Source: Phenylobacterium sp. (GTDB taxonomy: Bacteria; Pseudomonadota; Alphaproteobacteria; Caulobacterales; Caulobacteraceae). Taken from it: a DNA stretch of 46,046 nt. The position numbers and the translations under genes are program-made. This document shows positions 28,252 to 35,855 of the stretch, piece by piece (positions within the stretch are counted from its first letter, which is position 1; each line of letters opens with the position of its first letter). Below the pieces are notes generated by a model, which was given only the letters and a program-made list of their open reading frames with translations, searched no databases and was not told the DNA's origin. The DNA lies in the NCBI GenBank assembly GCA_004799545.1, contig SSMU01000007.1, positions 1 to 46,046 on the forward strand, in the 5' to 3' direction.

Positions 28252-29401
28252 GGATCAGCACGCCTCCGCCGCGCCCGCGCCCCAGGCGCAGCGCCTGCCG
28301 GGCCTCGACCTGCTGCGGGCCTGGGCGATCGTCTGGGTGATGCTGACCCACGCCGACGGGTTCAACCTGGTCTCCCACCAGAACTGGATCGTCCGCTTCG
28401 GCTGGATGGGGGTGGACCTGTTCTTCGTGCTGAGCGGCTTCCTGATCGCCGGCCAGCTGCTGCGTCCCTTCGCCCGCGGCGCGCGGCCGGACTATCCGCG
28501 GTTCTTCGTGCGCCGGCTGATGCGCACCCTGCCCGCCTTCCTGGTGGTGGCCGGGCTCTACTACCTCGCGCCCGCGGTGCGCGAATATCCGACGCTGCCG
28601 CCAGCCTGGCAGGTGTTCAGCTTCACCGGCAACCTGATGGCCGAGCCGGGGCGGGCCTTCTCCCACGTCTGGTCGCTTTGCGTGGAGGAGCAGTTCTACC
28701 TGGTGTTCCCGGCGCTGGTGGCGCTGCTGGCGCTGAAGCCGTCGCCGCGGATCGTTCTGGCCGCAGGCGTCGCCGTCGTGCTGCTGGGCATGGGCCTGCG
28801 CGGCTGGTTCTGGCTGCACGACGTGGCCGGCACGCCCTTCGACCTCACCGCCGAGCCCCGCGGCCGCGCCTACATGCACCTGATCTACTACCCGACCTGG
28901 ACGCGGCTCGACGGTCTGCTGGCCGGGGTCGCGGCCGCGGCGATCCGGGCCTTCCGGCCCAGGCTGTGGGCGCGGATCACCGCACGGCCGAACCTGCTGC
29001 TCGCCGCGGGCCTCGCCGGGGTGATCGCGACGGCGGCCTTCTTCCGCGACCAGATCCCGGGCTTCTGGCCCTGCGTCCTCGGCTTCCCGCTGCTGTCGCT
29101 GAGCATGGCTTTGATGGTCGCCGGCGGCGGCGAGGCGCGCTCGCTGATCGGCCGGCGCGCGCTGCCCGGCGCAGGCGCGCTCGCGGCGGGCGCCTACAGC
29201 CTCTACCTCAGCCACAAGGCGGTGTTCGGCTGGGCGGCCTCGCACGCCCCGGCCGGCTTCGCCCTGCCCATCGCGGTCGGCGGCGCGCTGGTGGTCGGCG
29301 CAGCGCTCTACTGGGGCGTCGAACGGCCGTTCCTGAAGCTCCGCGACCGGCTGGGCGGTCGCAGCCGGACCCCGCTCGCCGCCGAACCCGCGACGGCCTA
29401 G
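28250..29401 (+). CDS. Acyltransferase 3 family membrane protein (OafA/YrhL-like)
   Basis: Integral membrane enzyme that probably O-acylates a cell-surface glycan or exported molecule. 383 residues with about ten transmembrane helices. Family motifs are RLPGLDLLRAWAIVWVMLTH near the N-terminus (catalytic His), GWMGVDLFFVLSGFLIAGQL, FVRRLMRTLPAF and WSLCVEEQFYLVFPAL. The C-terminus has no extra SGNH domain. It converges on the next gene with a four-base overlap of stops. The acyl acceptor is unknown. Confidence 0.9.
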   Translation: MDQHASAAPAPQAQRLPGLDLLRAWAIVWVMLTHADGFNLVSHQNWIVRFGWMGVDLFFVLSGFLIAGQLLRPFARGARPDYPRFFVRRLMRTLPAFLVVAGLYYLAPAVREYPTLPPAWQVFSFTGNLMAEPGRAFSHVWSLCVEEQFYLVFPALVALLALKPSPRIVLAAGVAVVLLGMGLRGWFWLHDVAGTPFDLTAEPRGRAYMHLIYYPTWTRLDGLLAGVAAAAIRAFRPRLWARITARPNLLLAAGLAGVIATAAFFRDQIPGFWPCVLGFPLLSLSMALMVAGGGEARSLIGRRALPGAGALAAGAYSLYLSHKAVFGWAASHAPAGFALPIAVGGALVVGAALYWGVERPFLKLRDRLGGRSRTPLAAEPATA

Positions 29402-30330
29402 GCCCCCTTCGCCATCTCCCCGGCCACGCCGCCGCCGGCCGGGCGCAGGCGCTCCCACGCATCGACGACGCCGCGCTCGGCGAGGCCGGCGAACAGGCGC
29501 TGCACGTGGCCGGCGTTGTCGCGGAACAGGCCGGCGAGCCTGGGCTCGGCGAGCGTGGCCTCGGTGATCAGCAAGCCCTGGCGATGGCGCTCGCAACGGC
29601 CCGCCTCGACCAGGCCGAGCGCATGGCGGCGGACGGTCTCCAGCGGCAGGTGCAGCCGTTCAGCCAGCGCGCTCATGTGGGTGGGCCGCGCCCCGTCCGG
29701 ATCGGTGCTGGCGCACAGCACCGCCATGCCCACCAGGCCGGAAATCAGGTCGCCGAAGTAGCCGACGAACATGTCCGAGGTGCGCAGCAGGTAGTCGGAG
29801 ACCAGGCGCACGGCGCCGCGCACCGGGATGCCGGCGTCGATGGGATAGCGGGACGGCGGCAGCTCGCCGATCAGGCCCAGGTCGCGCGCCTCGCGGTAGA
29901 AGGCCCAGATGCGCTCGTGCAGCACGCGGGTGGTGTCGAGGTAGGCCGGCGAGCCCAGGAACTCCTGCGGGATCACCGCGCCGCGCTCGGTGAGGGTGCA
30001 GGCGCCCTCGGCGGCCAGCTGCTTCAGCCGCCGGCGCACGGTCTCGTAGGGCAGCCGCAGGGAGGCGGCCACGGCGCTGACGCTCACCGGCCGGCGCTCT
30101 TCGTCCGGGGCCGGGGCGTCGAGGGCGCCGTAGCGGCTGCGGGCGTCGGGGTCGCGGGTCAGGGGGACGATGTTGGCCTGGTTGACCGCCATGATCAGCA
30201 CGGCGTCCAGGGTCTTCAGCCCAGCCATGCCGTTGGTGGCCGAATCGATCACGAAGCAGAGCGACAGGTGCGCCAGCCGCCGCACGCCCGGCTCGGCAGC
30301 CTCATCTCCAGTCACGACGGCCGTCCCCAC
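29398..30330 (-). CDS. Regulator-like protein with duplicated winged-helix unit
   Basis: 310 residues. Two copies of a helix-turn-helix unit are visible 135 residues apart: VSVSAVAASLRLPYETVRRR (82-101) and THMSALAERLHLPLETVRRH (217-236). Each is preceded by a helical stretch (LKTLDAVLIMAVNQANI; LISGLVGMAVLCAS) and followed by a wing-like segment (GAVIPQEFL; GLLITEATL). This points to an internal duplication forming a pseudo-dimer. The start is GTG 30330 with AGGTGA upstream. A perfect 19-bp palindrome lies 62 bases before it. The target is unknown. Confidence 0.75.
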   Translation of the reverse strand: MGTAVVTGDEAAEPGVRRLAHLSLCFVIDSATNGMAGLKTLDAVLIMAVNQANIVPLTRDPDARSRYGALDAPAPDEERRPVSVSAVAASLRLPYETVRRRLKQLAAEGACTLTERGAVIPQEFLGSPAYLDTTRVLHERIWAFYREARDLGLIGELPPSRYPIDAGIPVRGAVRLVSDYLLRTSDMFVGYFGDLISGLVGMAVLCASTDPDGARPTHMSALAERLHLPLETVRRHALGLVEAGRCERHRQGLLITEATLAEPRLAGLFRDNAGHVQRLFAGLAERGVVDAWERLRPAGGGVAGEMAKGA

Positions 30331-30391
30331 GACTCACCTCGGATGCCTTCATCTTAAGTCGGCCACAGCGCGAGGTAACAGACCTGCGCCA

Positions 30392-30410
30392 GGATCGACT
30401 CTGTCGATCC
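30392..30410. promoter_or_regulatory. 19-bp perfect palindromic operator candidate
   Basis: GGATCGAC-TCT-GTCGATCC has eight-base perfect arms, with a GANTC (GACTC) at its centre. It sits in the 258-base divergent gap between the duplicated-HTH gene and the VOC gene and could be the regulator's own site. The rest of the gap holds no other gene. Confidence 0.5.
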
Positions 30411-30588
30411 GATACGCGAGCGGCGGCGAACCGGATGCACGCGGCCGCAACGCCCACCGTATAGACCCGACGGCGGCGGCCGGCGACGCTTGCGAGAGGC
30501 CGCCGTCCTCCAGCGTCTTGAACGCCTGGGCTTGGCAAGCGGGTGCAGGACGGTTCCTTGTGGGCCCAAAAGACTGGGAGACTCCCCG

Positions 30589-30927
30589 ATGATCAACGGC
30601 GCGCACGTCATCATCTACTCGAAGGACGCCGAGGCGGACCGCGCGGTCCTGAAGGATGTGCTGGAGTTCCCGCACCTGGACGTCGGCCACGGCTGGCTGC
30701 TGTTCCGCCTGCCCCCGGCGGAGGTCGCGGTGCACCCCTCCGACGAGAACGACAAGCACGAGCTCTATCTGATGTGCGACGACCTCGAGGGGACGGTGAA
30801 GACCCTGACCTCCCGGGGCCTGGTCTGTGAGCCGTTCAGCCAAGAGGGCTGGGGCCGCGTGACCCGCATCGGCTTGCCCGGCGGCGGGAGGCTAGGGCTC
30901 TACGAGCCGCGGCACGAGCGGCCCTGA
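30589..30927 (+). CDS. VOC (glyoxalase/bleomycin-resistance fold) protein
   Basis: 112 residues from ATG 30589, which has GGGAG upstream. One half-domain pair of the vicinal-oxygen-chelate fold: AHVIIYSKDAEADRAVLKDV starts the first beta-alpha-beta unit, HELYLMCDDLEGTVKTL the second, and GGGRLGLYEP the end strand. Candidate metal ligands are His5, His60 region and Glu near the end. Enzymatic or binding function cannot be told from the sequence. Confidence 0.8.
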   Translation: MINGAHVIIYSKDAEADRAVLKDVLEFPHLDVGHGWLLFRLPPAEVAVHPSDENDKHELYLMCDDLEGTVKTLTSRGLVCEPFSQEGWGRVTRIGLPGGGRLGLYEPRHERP

Positions 30928-30939
30928 GGCGCCTCAGGG
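30922..30939. terminator. 18-bp perfect palindrome spanning two convergent stop codons
   Basis: CCCTGAGGCGCCTCAGGG contains the TGA of the VOC gene (30925-30927) and, on the other strand, the TGA of the beta-lactamase-like gene (30934-30936). It probably works as a compact two-way terminator or RNA-end structure, though there is no T-tract. Confidence 0.45.
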
Positions 30940-32376
30940 GTCGCGGTTGAGGACCAGGCCGACCGCCGAGATGCCCTTCACCTTGCCGTCCGGCCCGCGC
31001 ACCGCGTCAGCCGGGATGGCCTGGGAGGCGCCGTCGATAATGAACTTGTCGCCGCCCAGCGGGATCGCCTCGAACGTCTGGCCCGCGTAGCTCAGCATGA
31101 TCCGACCGTCCGCCACCGCGACCTTCAGCGCGCCATGGCCATAGCTGCCGGCGAAGTCCTGCATCTGCGCCGCGCTCAGCGCCGCCGGCACGACGACCTG
31201 CGGCTCCAGGCCTTTCCAGCCGTACTCGTGGGCCACCGCCTGGGCGACCTCGTTGATCAGCGGCGTCGAGTCGTCGCCGTTGGCCATCACCACCACCGCG
31301 CGGCCGCCGGTGAACCAGCCGACCAGGGTGGTCTTGAAGCCCTCGTCGTCGCCGCCGTGCGAGAAGCGCCGGGCGTCGCCCTGGCCGTTCACCGCGATGC
31401 CGATGCCCCAGTCGCCGAGCCCGGGCGTCAGCATGGTCCGGGCGCTGGCCTTGGACATCAGCTTGGCGGACCTCCCGTCGTGGGCCCGCTGCAGGGCGAT
31501 CGCCCATTTGGCGAGGTCGGTGGGCGTGGTCCACAGGCCGGCGGCGGCCATCTCCGGATAGGTGTGGAAGCGACCGGGCACCGGCTTGCCGTCCAGATGG
31601 TAGCCGGTGGCCGCGGCCCCGACGCGCTCCGGCGGCAGCGGCTGCTCATAGGTGCTGTCGGCCATGCCGAGCGGGACGAACACCCGCCGGCGCATCAAGG
31701 CGGGGAAGCTTTCGTGCGACACGTCGGTGATCATCAGCTGGGCGATGGTGATGCCGCCCCCGGAGTAGTTCCAGACCTTGCCGGGCGGCTGGTCGGAGAC
31801 CACCGCGGGGGTGTTGGCCGGCGGCTTGCCTTCCAGGAGCTGGACCACGGTCGGCACCGGCTTGCCCGCCTCGTAGCCCGGGAAGCCATGCACGGTCAGG
31901 CCGGCGGTGTGGGTCAAGAGGTGGCGCAGGGTGATCGGGTCGCCCTGGGTGAAGGCGCTGTCGGGGATCTTCCAGCTCACCAGCTGGTCGTTGGCCGGCC
32001 GGTCGAGGACCAGCTTGCCCTCCTGGACGAGCTGCATGGCCCCGCTGGCCGCCACCGGCTTGGAGACCGAACCGGCCTGGAACAGGGTGCGCGTCGTGGC
32101 CGGGGTCTTGGCGGCCACGTCGGCGTAGCCATAGGCCCGGGCCCAGACGATCCGGCCGCCGTCAACCACCGCGACGCTGAGCGCCGGCGTGCGGTGCAAC
32201 GCCATTTCCCCGGAGAGGGTGCGGGCCGTCATCGGCCGTCCGCGGACCTGGAGGGCCGGCAGCAGGTTCTGTTCAATGCGCGCGATGCGGGCGTCCTGCG
32301 TGGACTTGCCGCTGGCCGCCGCCGGCAGGGGCGCGAGGACGACAGCGACCAGGGCCGCCATGACTGCTATTCTCAA
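30934..32376 (-). CDS. Exported beta-lactamase-fold serine hydrolase (class C/PBP4*-like)
   Basis: Predicted periplasmic serine hydrolase; esterase, peptidase or D-Ala-D-Ala-acting enzyme. 480 residues with a signal peptide (MRIAVMAALVAVVLAPLPAAA). The nucleophile motif SVSK (Ser103, Lys106) and the YSG motif (in WNYSGGG, with Tyr as general base) are present, but the third motif is HGG (RFSHGGDDEGFKT), as in esterase-like members, rather than KTG. A C-terminal beta domain of about 90 residues follows. AmpR is encoded 9 kb away, but there is no direct evidence for a link. Confidence 0.88.
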   Translation of the reverse strand: MRIAVMAALVAVVLAPLPAAASGKSTQDARIARIEQNLLPALQVRGRPMTARTLSGEMALHRTPALSVAVVDGGRIVWARAYGYADVAAKTPATTRTLFQAGSVSKPVAASGAMQLVQEGKLVLDRPANDQLVSWKIPDSAFTQGDPITLRHLLTHTAGLTVHGFPGYEAGKPVPTVVQLLEGKPPANTPAVVSDQPPGKVWNYSGGGITIAQLMITDVSHESFPALMRRRVFVPLGMADSTYEQPLPPERVGAAATGYHLDGKPVPGRFHTYPEMAAAGLWTTPTDLAKWAIALQRAHDGRSAKLMSKASARTMLTPGLGDWGIGIAVNGQGDARRFSHGGDDEGFKTTLVGWFTGGRAVVVMANGDDSTPLINEVAQAVAHEYGWKGLEPQVVVPAALSAAQMQDFAGSYGHGALKVAVADGRIMLSYAGQTFEAIPLGGDKFIIDGASQAIPADAVRGPDGKVKGISAVGLVLNRDP

Positions 32377-32518
32377 GGTCCATCCCCCGATCGTCGACGC
32401 CCATGGACGCTAGCGGCTTCGCCGAACGCGGTCACGTGAACGACCCGTCATCATCGGGGCGCCTCCGTTTCGCCCCGGATGGCGTAGAGTGGTGGGGACG
32501 ATGGTTCCGGATGACCGC

Positions 32519-32905
32519 ATGGCAAAGCCGCCTCACCTCTTCGTCGCCCTCGGCGCAGCCCTCGCCCTGACCGCGGGCGCGGCGCAAGCCCAGGCGCAGC
32601 TCCAGACCCCGGGCGCGAGCCTGCGCGACGCGGTGTTCCGGTCGGGCGCCAAGGCCTCGTCCGCGATGCTGTCGAGCCCGGCGCCGGCGATCGGCGTCGC
32701 CTATGCCCAGGCCCCGCCGGAGCGGCCGGCCGGCGTCGCCACGACCGCCATCGACCACAGCTTCGACCGCAAGGGCGTGGTCGGCTCGGTCGGCTTCCTC
32801 TGCGGCCTCGATTCGCGCCTCGACAACGCCGGCGGCATGGGCGCCTTCGGGACCGACCCGCAGGGCCGGTTCGTCGGCGCGAAGCTGCACCTCGCCTTTC
32901 GCTAG
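32519..32905 (+). CDS. Small exported protein of unknown function
   Basis: 128 residues from ATG 32519; ATG 32501 or GTG 32489 are in frame and possible. A signal peptide is clear (HLFVALGAALALTAGAAQAQ). The mature part is Ala/Ser-rich, then ends DRKGVVGSVGFLCGLDSRLD and GRFVGAKLHLAFR, an alternating pattern that could be beta strands. I do not recognise the family. Confidence 0.65.
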   Translation: MAKPPHLFVALGAALALTAGAAQAQAQLQTPGASLRDAVFRSGAKASSAMLSSPAPAIGVAYAQAPPERPAGVATTAIDHSFDRKGVVGSVGFLCGLDSRLDNAGGMGAFGTDPQGRFVGAKLHLAFR

Positions 32906-33004
32906 ACGCTGTTCCGACCGGCTTGACTCAAGCCAATCCAGGCCTGCGGCGGATGCGCCCTCTAGATAGATGACGGCGACGGCGAACCAACGTAGGTCAC
33001 AATG

Positions 33005-33024
33005 GTTCTATAGAACGCGCGTTC
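33005..33024 (+). promoter_or_regulatory. Two overlapping palindromes upstream of the desaturase
   Basis: GTTCTATAGAAC (33005-33016) and GAACGCGCGTTC (33013-33024) are both perfect 12-bp palindromes sharing GAAC. They end 19 bases before the desaturase ATG, a place suited to repression. They use the GTTC/GAAC words of LexA sites but in inverted, not direct, order. Confidence 0.4.
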
Positions 33025-33043
33025 GACGCGAGAGACCCACCTG

Positions 33044-34069
33044 ATGACCCTCCCCGACAAGTTCCGTGGCGCGCGCGAGATGCTGGCGCGCTACCAGCGG
33101 CCGAGCCTCGGCCGCAGCGTGGTGGAGATCGTCATTACGGCGCTACCGCTGCTGATCCTGTGGAGCCTGGCCCTGCTCGCCGTGCGGCTCGGCTGGTGGT
33201 GGCTGGGCGCGGCGCTCAGCCTGCCGGCCGCGGCCTTCCTGGTTCGGCTGTTCATGATCCAGCACGACTGCGGCCACGCCTCCTTCTTCGCCTCGCCGCG
33301 GGCCAACGCCTGGACCGGCCGGCTGATCGGGGTGCTGACCATGACCCCCTACGGCTACTGGCGGCGCACCCACGCCATCCACCACGCCACCTCCGGCAAC
33401 CTCGACCGCCGAACGCTGGGCGCCGTCGAGACGCTGACTGTCGAGGAATACCGCGCCAAGGGCTGGCTGGGCCGGCTGGGCTACCGGCTCTACCGCAACC
33501 CGCTGGTGATGTTCGGCATCGGCCCCGGCTACATGTTCGTGCTGCAGCACCGGCTGCCGATCGGGCTGATGAAGGAGCCGCCGGCCTGGCTGAGCGTGCT
33601 CGGCAACACCGCGGGCCTGGCGCTGATCGTCGTGCCGCAGATCCTGCTGGGCGGGATCAAGGGCGTGCTCCTGGTCCACCTGCCGATCGTTCTGGTGGCC
33701 GCCGCGATCGGGGTCTGGCTGTTCTACGTCCAGCACCAGTTCGAAGGCGCCTACTGGGCGCGCAACGAGAGCTGGAAGCCGCAGGAGGCCGCCATGCTCG
33801 GCTCTTCGCACCTGCACCTGCCGCCGGTGCTGCGCTGGTTCACCGCCAACATCGGCGCCCACCACGTGCACCACGTGGGCGCCAAGATCCCCTTCTACCG
33901 CCTGCCGCAGGTCCTCAAGGACCATCCGGAGCTGAAGGAGGTCGGCAAGATCACCCTGTGGGATGGCCTCAAGGCGGTCCGCCTGGCCCTGTGGGACGAG
34001 GCCGGCGGCCGGCTGGTGACGTTCCGCGAGGAGCGGCGGGCGCGGCGGATGACGCTGGCGCTGGCCTAA
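33044..34069 (+). CDS. Membrane fatty-acid desaturase (DesA-like)
   Basis: Inner-membrane di-iron desaturase acting on acyl lipids. 341 residues. Three histidine boxes are in the right order: HDCGH (74-78), HAIHH (110-114) and HHVHH (about 277-281). Long hydrophobic segments lie near 28-70 and 190-225. The family introduces a cis double bond with electrons from ferredoxin or a similar donor; regiospecificity cannot be told. The overlapping palindromes upstream suggest control, for example by temperature or lipid state, which is inference. Confidence 0.9.
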   Translation: MTLPDKFRGAREMLARYQRPSLGRSVVEIVITALPLLILWSLALLAVRLGWWWLGAALSLPAAAFLVRLFMIQHDCGHASFFASPRANAWTGRLIGVLTMTPYGYWRRTHAIHHATSGNLDRRTLGAVETLTVEEYRAKGWLGRLGYRLYRNPLVMFGIGPGYMFVLQHRLPIGLMKEPPAWLSVLGNTAGLALIVVPQILLGGIKGVLLVHLPIVLVAAAIGVWLFYVQHQFEGAYWARNESWKPQEAAMLGSSHLHLPPVLRWFTANIGAHHVHHVGAKIPFYRLPQVLKDHPELKEVGKITLWDGLKAVRLALWDEAGGRLVTFREERRARRMTLALA

Positions 34070-34106
34070 GCCTAGCGCGCGCGGCCCGCGCCGCTACCAT
34101 CACCCT

Positions 34107-34640
34107 ATGCGGCGGATGTTGAGTCGACACCCGGACTGGGCCTGCGAGGCGGTGACCGCCATCGCGGCGGACGCCGAGCGTGGGCCGGGCGGCTGGCTCA
34201 CCCTTCGCTACCGGATCACCGCGCGCCCCGGGCGCCTCGTCGTCCCACCGCCGGCCGCGCCGCAACGCACCGACGAGCTCTGGCGTCACACCTGCTTCGA
34301 GGCCTTCGTCCGGCCGGCCGAGGGCGAACGCTACTATGAATTCAATCTCGCCCCCTCCGGCGAGTGGGCCGCCTACAGCTTCGACGGCTACCGGGACAGG
34401 ATGGCCCCGCTCGAGGGCGTTGCGGAGCCCCAGATTGGCTGGACCGTCGTGGAGGACGGATTCGAGCTTTGGACCGAACTGGAATTGCCACAGGCGGCCT
34501 TCGCGCCCTGGACCGTCGGGCTTTCGGCGGTGATCGAGGAAGCGGGGGGCCGCACCTCCTACTGGGCGCTTGCGCATCCGCCCGGCGAGGCGGATTTCCA
34601 CCACAGCGACGGATTCGCATTGGACCTCCCTGCCTCATGA
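34107..34640 (+). CDS. DOMON-like (MurB-type) carbohydrate-binding protein
   Basis: 177 residues matching the DOMON_murB-like group of type 9 carbohydrate-binding modules, recognised from TDELWRHTCFEAFVRP and YYEFNLAPSGEWAAYSFDGY. No signal peptide, so probably cytosolic. The stop overlaps the start of the DUF1343 gene by four bases (ATGA), so the two are translated together and likely act on the same sugar or wall fragment. The exact ligand is unknown. Confidence 0.8.
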   Translation: MRRMLSRHPDWACEAVTAIAADAERGPGGWLTLRYRITARPGRLVVPPPAAPQRTDELWRHTCFEAFVRPAEGERYYEFNLAPSGEWAAYSFDGYRDRMAPLEGVAEPQIGWTVVEDGFELWTELELPQAAFAPWTVGLSAVIEEAGGRTSYWALAHPPGEADFHHSDGFALDLPAS

Positions 34641-35839
34641 AATTCGGTATCGACCGGCTGCTTTCCGAGCCCGAGCTGCGCAGGCCCCTGGAGGGCCGGC
34701 GGATCGCCCTCCTCGCCCATCCGGCCTCGGTGACCGAGGGGCTGGTCCACTCCGCCGACGCCCTGTCTGCGATCGGCGACGTGCAGCTCTCCGCCGCCTT
34801 CGGCCCGCAGCACGGCCTGCGCGGCGACAAGCAGGACAACATGGTGGAGAGCCCGGACTTCAACGATCCGACACACGGCTTCCCCGTGTTCAGCCTCTAT
34901 GGCGAGGTCCGCCGCCCGACCGGCCAGGCGATGTCGACCTTCGACGTGCTGCTGGTCGACCTGCAGGACCTCGGCTGCCGGATCTACACCTTCATCACCA
35001 CGCTCAGGTACGTGCTCGAAGCCGCCGCCCAGCACGGCAAGGCGGTCTGGGTGCTGGACCGGCCCAATCCGGTCGGCCGCCCGGTCGAGGGCCTGACGCT
35101 GCAGCCCGGCTGGGAGAGCTTCGTGGGCGCGGGCGCCATGCCCATGCGCCACGGCCTGACCCTGGGCGAGCTCGGCCACTGGTTCATCAGGACGCTGAAG
35201 CTCGACGTCGAGTACCGGGTGATCGAGATGCAGGGCTGGGCGCCGGACCAGGGGCCCGGCTACGGCTGGCCGCTCGGCGAGCGGGCCTGGGTGAACCCCT
35301 CCCCCAATGCGCCCAACCTGTGGATGGCTCGGGCCTACGCCGGGACGGTGATGCTGGAGGGCGCGACCCTGTCGGAAGGCCGCGGCACCACCCGCCCGCT
35401 GGAGCTGTTCGGCGCGCCGGACATCGACGCGCGGGCGGTGATGGCGGAAATGCAGGGCCTCGCCCCGCAATGGCTGGAGGGCTGCCAGCTGCGCGACTGC
35501 TGGTTCGAGCCGACCTTCCACAAGCATGTGAAGCAGCTCTGCAACGGGGTGCAGATCCACACCGAAGGCCCGGCCTACGACCACGCGGCGTTCAAGCCCT
35601 GGCGGCTGCAGGCGCTGGGCTTCAAGGCGATCCGCCGGCTCTATCCCGACTACGACCTGTGGCGCGACTTCGCCTACGAGTACGAGATCGGCAAGCTGGC
35701 CATCGACGTGATCAACGGCGGCCCGGCGCTGCGCGAGTGGGTCGACGATCCCGCCGCGACGCCGGGCGACCTCGAGGCCCTGACCGCGCCCGACGAGGCG
35801 GCGTGGGCGGAGGAGCGGGCGGACTGCCTGCTCTACTGA
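34637..35839 (+). CDS. DUF1343 protein, NamZ-like exo-N-acetylmuramidase family
   Basis: 400 residues, normal for the family whose characterised members (Bacillus and Tannerella NamZ) release MurNAc from peptidoglycan fragments. N-terminal MKFGIDRLL..GRRIALLAHPAS, then FGPQHGLRGDKQDN (56-69), VLLVDLQDLGCRIYTFITTL, VLDRPNPVGR and EGRGTTRPLELFGAP. The family active-site motif is usually PEHG; here residue 58 is Gln (PQHG). No signal peptide, unlike many relatives. Coupled to the DOMON-like gene; with the nearby ampD-like gene it suggests cytosolic wall recycling. Confidence 0.88.
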   Translation: MKFGIDRLLSEPELRRPLEGRRIALLAHPASVTEGLVHSADALSAIGDVQLSAAFGPQHGLRGDKQDNMVESPDFNDPTHGFPVFSLYGEVRRPTGQAMSTFDVLLVDLQDLGCRIYTFITTLRYVLEAAAQHGKAVWVLDRPNPVGRPVEGLTLQPGWESFVGAGAMPMRHGLTLGELGHWFIRTLKLDVEYRVIEMQGWAPDQGPGYGWPLGERAWVNPSPNAPNLWMARAYAGTVMLEGATLSEGRGTTRPLELFGAPDIDARAVMAEMQGLAPQWLEGCQLRDCWFEPTFHKHVKQLCNGVQIHTEGPAYDHAAFKPWRLQALGFKAIRRLYPDYDLWRDFAYEYEIGKLAIDVINGGPALREWVDDPAATPGDLEALTAPDEAAWAEERADCLLY

Positions 35840-35855
35840 GAGCCGGCGACGCTCG

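Noticed and set aside
30349..30843. 164-codon minus-strand frame opposite the VOC gene
   Set aside because: It has no recognisable motif and overlaps a well-supported plus-strand domain and the divergent promoter region.
32432..32439. TCACGTGA palindrome between the beta-lactamase-like gene and the small exported gene
   Set aside because: An eight-base palindrome is expected by chance in a window this size, and no flanking symmetry or known site supports it.
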